A DNA stretch of 64,000 nt from Sipunculus nudus (lineage: Eukaryota > Annelida > Sipuncula > Golfingiida > Sipunculidae). The notes under the pieces were generated by a model, which saw only the letters and a program-made list of their open reading frames with translations, did no database searches and was not told the origin of the DNA. The DNA lies in contig CM049318.1 of assembly GCA_026874595.1 (NCBI GenBank), forward strand, positions 55,691,250 to 55,755,249, read 5' to 3'. Below, in pieces: positions 59,441 through 64,000 of the stretch. A program made the translations under genes and the position numbers. Within the stretch, counting starts at the first letter, position 1. Each line of letters opens with the position of its first letter.

Positions 59441-61216
59441 AGCTCTGCTGGCTAGAAGTTATCTGAGCTGCAGTAATGGTCGGTTGCCTGTCGTCTGTCT
59501 GTCGGTCCGTTCGTCCGTCCGTTAGAATGGCACGTTCTGAAACCGTTAGACCTACGACTACGAAATTCGGCATACTGTAAGATGTCCAAAAAATGTTCCT
59601 TCCAAACCGAAAACTGGGTCACTGGGACATTGATCCTTTGGGACCGTAAGAAAAAAACCTCGATTTTCCATTAAAAACTTATTATCATAACACAGGACTG
59701 CCTAATATCAAAACCACCTGTTTTTCTTAATATTTACCATAAATACAGTATTTTCCTACATATTTGCTATAAACATGCTAGAAATTAAGACCGTATTGTG
59801 TAATTTCTTGAAGTTATAGGCCCAAACATAATGCACTTTGTAAAAAAAACAGGAAAGATATTTACTCCCTTAACATAATCTTTATTGATGCTATATAGAG
59901 ACTTTTTTTTCAGGTATATAACTTTGTTAGAACAGGATTCAATTGTAAACCCAAAATTAGATTTGAATTTTGTAATTTTTTAAGTTATTAGCATAAAAAT
60001 TAAATAAGTTGCCCATATTTGACTTTGGCACGTTTTTTCCTCTGTAGGTACTGTTGATTTAATTTTCAGAGCATGTAAACATAAGTATTTAATCTGTTTA
60101 AATCTGAAATTTAAAAATAAAAGCTTAAAAAATAGGTTATTTATTGGATTTTTAAGGCTATTTTATTCACTTGCTTTGTCGAGATGCAGGCAGGCCACTT
60201 CTGGTCACTGGAGGTCAGCTACACTAGGGTACCTGGAATGTAATGGTACCCTACAGATATGCTCATATCAAATCTCTCCCCCCCCCCCCCCCACATTGGA
60301 AATGAATAGGTAATAAGCCTTTGTTTTTCATGTATGTATATGCAGCGGTGTTGTAATTCCCACCATTCCCCCTCCCCTGCTACTTAGTCTGTATTGCAAA
60401 TGTGTATAATTTATTAAAATAAAAAAATAGTATTAGAAAAAAATTAAGATCTAATTGAAAAATAGTCTTCTCTCAGGAGAATGGGACATAGAGTGATCAG
60501 CTCTATCTGACCATCATCTCATCGTTATCATTAAATATATATTAATTATGTACCTTTCTCCTATTAACATTGTTGAAATAACTTTCACATGTTGTATTGT
60601 ATATGGATTCAAGCTATTAAAGTATCTGAAATATACATTAATATATATTTATAATTATAATTATAAAATATAAAACAATATATGATAAGAAATTATGATC
60701 TAATTATAAATTCATATGGCATTTTCCTGCTTCAGCAGAACGGGAGATAAAGTTTGTCTGCAAGTCTGTCTGTCTATTTTTAGATATTCAGTAATTGTGA
60801 TTGAACTTTTAATAAATGCAGCTGTAATCATTTTATAAAATACACAAAATATATTTAATAATATATTATAAAAATAGAAAATCTAATTGAAATTGAACAA
60901 ATGTGTAAACTGCTGAACTGTCGACAATTTATCACAAGGCCAACCAATGATCATGCATGGTAATAGTATACCTTTCTTTTACATATCTTATGTTCACAAA
61001 CTGCTCAAATGCGTCATTCTCAACTTGAGAAACCAATGGTCAGGTTACAAAATATTATTGGCAAACATTTCTTACTGATCAATACAAATCAATCATATCA
61101 ACCAACCATGGCCTATATTACCTCTTCCTCTCAGACTTTATCTACATTTGATATTATTTTAGATTTTTACCTTAAAGGTCAACTTCTGCTGAGCAAAGTG
61201 ACCCATGGGTCCCTTG
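59441..61216 (+). mobile_element. Family-1 element, unit 3/4 border
   Basis: The 5' hairpin is at 59,441-59,469, with a CTGTCTGTCGGTCCGT tract after it. The body includes the C-run at about 60,282-60,295. The 3' end at about 61,186-61,216 has CTGCTGAGC, the perfect 12-base palindrome GACCCATGGGTC, and CCTTG before TTT. The segment 60,155-60,500 inside it matches the unit start at 404, so either the unit began within such an element or two elements are fused here. Confidence 0.6.
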
Positions 61217-61489
61217 TTTAAATCCAACATTTAATAAACACATTTGAAAACAGTTATACTGAGATGGCGGCCTATGCGGTTCTGGGCAGAGATGGATGAA
61301 CATCGTAGTTCACTAGTCCGACTACATGGTGGCTTTATCTTCTCCCACAGGTTTTTTTTTTTAAAGGAAAAGATTGCGCTTGAGCACCATTGTTAAGGAA
61401 GTAAGGGACCCCCGTCCTAGTTGCTCCTTCAGGAACGATAAAAATGATACCTAAGTGAATTTTTAATTATTACCTATTTACTATTGGGC
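61217..61489. other. Stretch with no recognised feature
   Basis: A T-run at about 61,353 and otherwise unremarkable sequence; no gene or repeat end is recognised. Confidence 0.4.
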
Positions 61490-62090
61490 CCAAAGATTAG
61501 GAGAAATTCAGATGAGATAGAGATGAAAAACTAAGGTCGGAAAATGGATAAGGTCTATATTTACTAAACTGGGTGTGAGGTAAGATCAAGCTCACTTAAA
61601 AATAATGCTTGCGTAGTGGATGTGATGTTAGTCTCTTTCTACATAGGCTGTGATAGGATAATGTCTAGAGGAGAAACGAATTTATTTTTGGCTATTGTAT
61701 GCTTGTGGCCAATTGTTAAGTTCTGTATTGAGTTTATATGTTTTATGCTGTTATAAGTGTTGACGGATCGTTCTATCATGTAGTCTTTAACAGTCAGTGT
61801 GTTTGTGCATGCTCTTAGTTCTGATGTTTTAGTGAACCTACTTACCCCAAGGCTGCTCTGAGGGCTTTATTTTGTTGAACTTCTAATTTATATAAGTGTC
61901 TTAGCTGCACCTAAGAAAGCTATGGATCCATACATGCCTATAGGGCGGATCCATTGTTTATATAGGTGTGTAGCTGTCTCCAGTTTAGGTCCGTCCTTCT
62001 TATAGCACACAGGCTTTAGGGCATTAATCTTACTCCTCATTCGTTGACTAATATGCTCTATGTGTGGGGCCAAGCGTCCCGAAATATTTC
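61490..62090 (-). mobile_element. Jockey-like LINE, C-terminal remnant
   Basis: On the minus strand, 61,888-62,073 encodes the region after the polymerase domain (HLYKQWIRPIGMYGSIAFLGAAK), followed lower down by QNKALRAALG and SELRACTNTLTVKDYM-like stretches across frameshifts. It overlaps the 3' part of the LINE in units 1-3 and contains sequence they lost between about 920 and 940. It is therefore the older, less deleted version of the same insertion. Confidence 0.75.
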
Positions 62091-62231
62091 TCTGGCTAAT
62101 CTCGGCTACCAGTCAAAACGATTTTAACCAATATCCACATAATGTACAGTGACGTCTAGAGGGTGAGTGTTTATATTTATCTTTACAAGATTAAAGGTTG
62201 TTGTAAGCATTTATGACTGTTTATTATTATA

Positions 62232-62267
<36 letters not shown>

Positions 62268-62345
62268 GAGGGAAAAGTTGATTTGTGGAACAGGTCAAGT
62301 ATGTCCCCCCTCCTTATGTGGTAATATTCGGGGGGGGGGGGGATG
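62091..62345 (+). repeat. Inverted copy of the exon-B region
   Basis: This is the reverse complement of sequence at about 11,330-11,510. It includes the second half of putative exon B and its GTGAGT donor at about 62,163, then a TAA microsatellite and a G-rich run. It is oriented on the plus strand, opposite to all other copies. Confidence 0.6.
62224..62267. repeat. TAA trinucleotide repeat
   Basis: A TAA run of more than a dozen units. Confidence 0.9.
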
Positions 62346-62392
62346 TGAATACATGTATGAAATTTCAGATGGGTCAATGTCACATACGAAGA

Positions 62393-62910
62393 TAACTACT
62401 GTGACCTTGGAAACTGCAAGAAGGTTATCGATATTCAAACTTGACTTAGCCCTTCATGAGGTACGTCAAAGCTGCCAGTTTGGTGACTGTGCCTCATTTT
62501 TTTAGTTATAGCGTTAACATCATTTTAGCATTATGGGCGCTGTGACCTTGAAAAAGCGTCAAGGTCAAATACGATGAAACTTGACCTAGTCCTTGATCTG
62601 GTACAGCAATGCAGCAAGTTTTATGACTGTATCTCAAATTCTTTTTTAGTTACTGCGTTAACATTATTTTAGCATTATTTCCGCTGTGACATTTAAAATG
62701 CGTCAAGGACATCCGTGTTCGAACTTGACCTAGCCCTTGATTAATTGCATCAATGCTGCGAGTTTGTAGACTCTACCTCAAATTCTTTTTGAGTTATTGC
62801 ATTAACAAATGTGTTACGGACGGACGGATGGACAGACGGACGGAAAGACGCTCACCATTCCTGTACCCCGCCGACGGCGCCTTCGGCAACTGCGGGGGAC
62901 AATAATTATA
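62393..62910 (-). mobile_element. Family-5 hairpin-capped element
   Basis: Read on the minus strand, it starts near 62,910 with a hairpin whose outer arms are CCCCCGC and GCGGGG and whose inside holds GCCGAAGGCGCC. A CCGTCTGTCCATCCGTCC tract at about 62,814-62,850 follows. Three tandem units of about 140 bp follow, each with TGACCTTG-type motifs (62,393, 62,535 and 62,680). The 3' end is not seen. Confidence 0.6.
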
Positions 62911-63047
62911 ATAAAAAGAATTTACACAGCGCACTCTTACCCTATTACAGAGCACACTTTCTCTGAAACCTATCCCTCGTACCACTCCCAAAGACTTTTC
63001 TTTATCACTTTCTCCTTCCTTTTGATTCATTGAAATTCAAAACTAGA

Positions 63048-63620
63048 CAAGTGACCCATGGGTCATGACGCTCAGATGCCAAGCATGACCTGCGACATCA
63101 TGGGCTCAGATTCACAATTCCAGTCAAATTTTTTGAAGAACCTATTTGCCAATTTTGTTGAAACTTACTACGATGACAGAAATATATATGGTTAAAACAG
63201 TGACTTGATGGTCCATGGCAAAATGTATGGTTGTTGAGCTATCAGGAACTATTCCCATAGAGTGCTTGATACCTGTCTGTCTAAAAAGGAACATCAAACT
63301 GACCAAATATAAGATCACCAAATTTAGCAAAAAAATTAAAGAATCCATCAAAGTATTATTGAGAAACGGGTGCTTCTGTATGAATATTTATTTAATACAA
63401 ACCAACTGTACTAAACTTTCATAAATGATGGTCATATATTTAAGAAATATTTGACCCAATCCTTTGGAAGATTACATTAACATACGTCCAACTGTTTCAC
63501 TTTTACAGTGTCTTGAGATAATATGTTCAAAAGGAATTTAATTATGGCTACCTGATGGCCATATTGGATTTCTGACAGGTCTGTAATCCGAAAACAAACA
63601 TCCTCTTAAAAGGAACCAAA
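63048..63620 (-). mobile_element. Family-1 3' fragment, reversed
   Basis: On the minus strand this is the 3' part of the element seen at about 10,730-11,303, ending in CAAGTGACCC on the plus strand at 63,048. It is truncated at its 5' side, where the next element begins. Confidence 0.65.
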
Positions 63621-63631
63621 CATAAAAAAAA

Positions 63632-64000
63632 CAAGGGACCCATGGGTCACTGTGCTCAGCTGAAGTTGACCTTGAAGGTAAAAATCTAAAATAATATCAA
63701 ATGGAGATTAAGTCTGCCTTGACTGGTTAACGATTTGTTTGTATTATTGAGTAAGAAAATGTTGAAAATGATATTTTGTGACCAAACCATGCATTTCCTA
63801 ATGTATAAATTGAAGCATGTGAGCAGTTTGTGAACATAAGATGTATATCATTACAGTCATCATTGGTTGGCTATTTGATAAAATTTTTGACAGTTCAGTA
63901 GTTTACACATTTTTTCAATTGGATCTATTTTTATAATATATATCATTAAATATATGTAATTTTTATTTCATAAAATGTATACAGTTGAAATAAGCCTAAT
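63632..64000 (-). mobile_element. Family-1 3' part, reversed, runs off window
   Basis: The 3' terminus on the minus strand lies at 63,632 (CAAGGGACCCATGGGTCAC, then GCTCAGC, as seen on the plus strand). The body matches 14,935-15,314 in reverse and continues beyond the window. Confidence 0.65.

Larger units (their letters stand above)
32963..60150. repeat. Hybrid, expanded unit 3
   Basis: The left part, 32,963 to about 39,200, is very close to units 1 and 2. To the right the order of the unit is still recognisable: about 47,950-49,550 matches 8,650-10,290, about 55,325-57,073 plus 59,225-59,440 matches 11,312-13,186, and 59,441 onward matches 13,187. This right part is clearly more diverged and has several large insertions. 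The right boundary is approximate, because the sequence near 60,155 resembles the start of the next unit at 404. Confidence 0.75.
60155..62090. repeat. Decayed start of a fourth unit
   Basis: Sequence from about 60,155 to 60,500 matches 404-760, including the cytosine-rich run. Sequence at 61,490-61,640 and 61,940-62,090 matches about 780-1,055. Between these parts lie 3'-end repeat sequence and LINE sequence that units 1-3 have lost. The match stops at about 62,090, and no galactosyltransferase follows within the window. Confidence 0.65.

Noticed and set aside
1-64000. tRNA, rRNA or viral genes
   Set aside because: I found no cloverleaf with a recognisable anticodon arm, no rRNA core sequence and no viral protein motifs; a covariance-model search could not be run here.

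Overview
The window looks like animal nuclear DNA, most likely from a mollusc and probably a bivalve. It is AT-rich, has no operons, and contains one family of single-exon-type galactosyltransferase genes among dense non-LTR retrotransposons, hairpin-capped Helitron-like elements and inverted-repeat DNA transposons. The host assignment is inference from repeat style and gene content; no rRNA or mitochondrial marker is present.

The window is a tandem array of one large unit, with all host genes on the minus strand. Unit 1 spans about 404-17,900, unit 2 about 17,901-32,962 and unit 3 about 32,963-60,150. A decayed start of a fourth unit lies at about 60,155-62,090. Position 404 of unit 1 recurs at 17,901 and 32,963, giving periods of 17,497 and 15,062. 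Most of the difference is explained by insertions seen in only some units: a family-2 element at 15,754-17,900, a nested family-1 element at about 13,456-15,314, and a family-3 element at 31,000-32,599.

From low to high coordinates each unit holds a broken Jockey-like LINE, 2.5 kb of unrecognised DNA, a beta-1,3-galactosyltransferase (GT31) gene, blocks rich in AGGTCA half-sites, a pair of putative upstream exons, and a cluster of hairpin-capped elements. Copy 1 (5,594-6,637) is the only intact gene. Copy 2 has a one-base deletion in a homopolymer. Copy 3 has lost its ATG. A fragment, copy 3' (40,917-41,382), came from a recent 2.17-kb local duplication and has a premature stop.

Unit 3 is a hybrid. 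Its left part, through the gene, is nearly identical to units 1 and 2. From about the start codon to the right it is much more diverged and stretched by later insertions: a fold-back element of palindromes, an L1-like LINE, and a TAA-flanked DNA transposon with a TA-flanked transposon inside it. A stretch of about 3 kb in unit 3 matches unit 1 although both flanks match unit 2, which points to gene conversion.

The most interesting system is a set of five repeat families with the same plan. Each has a hairpin at the 5' end followed by a CCGT/CTGT-rich or CCG tract and then internal tandem repeats. Where the 3' end is visible, it carries the reverse complement of the first hairpin arm, a second hairpin, and CTAG or CTTG next to a T-rich target. 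Presence/absence between duplicated units gives empty sites for three of these insertions. I read them as non-autonomous Helentron/Helitron-like elements.
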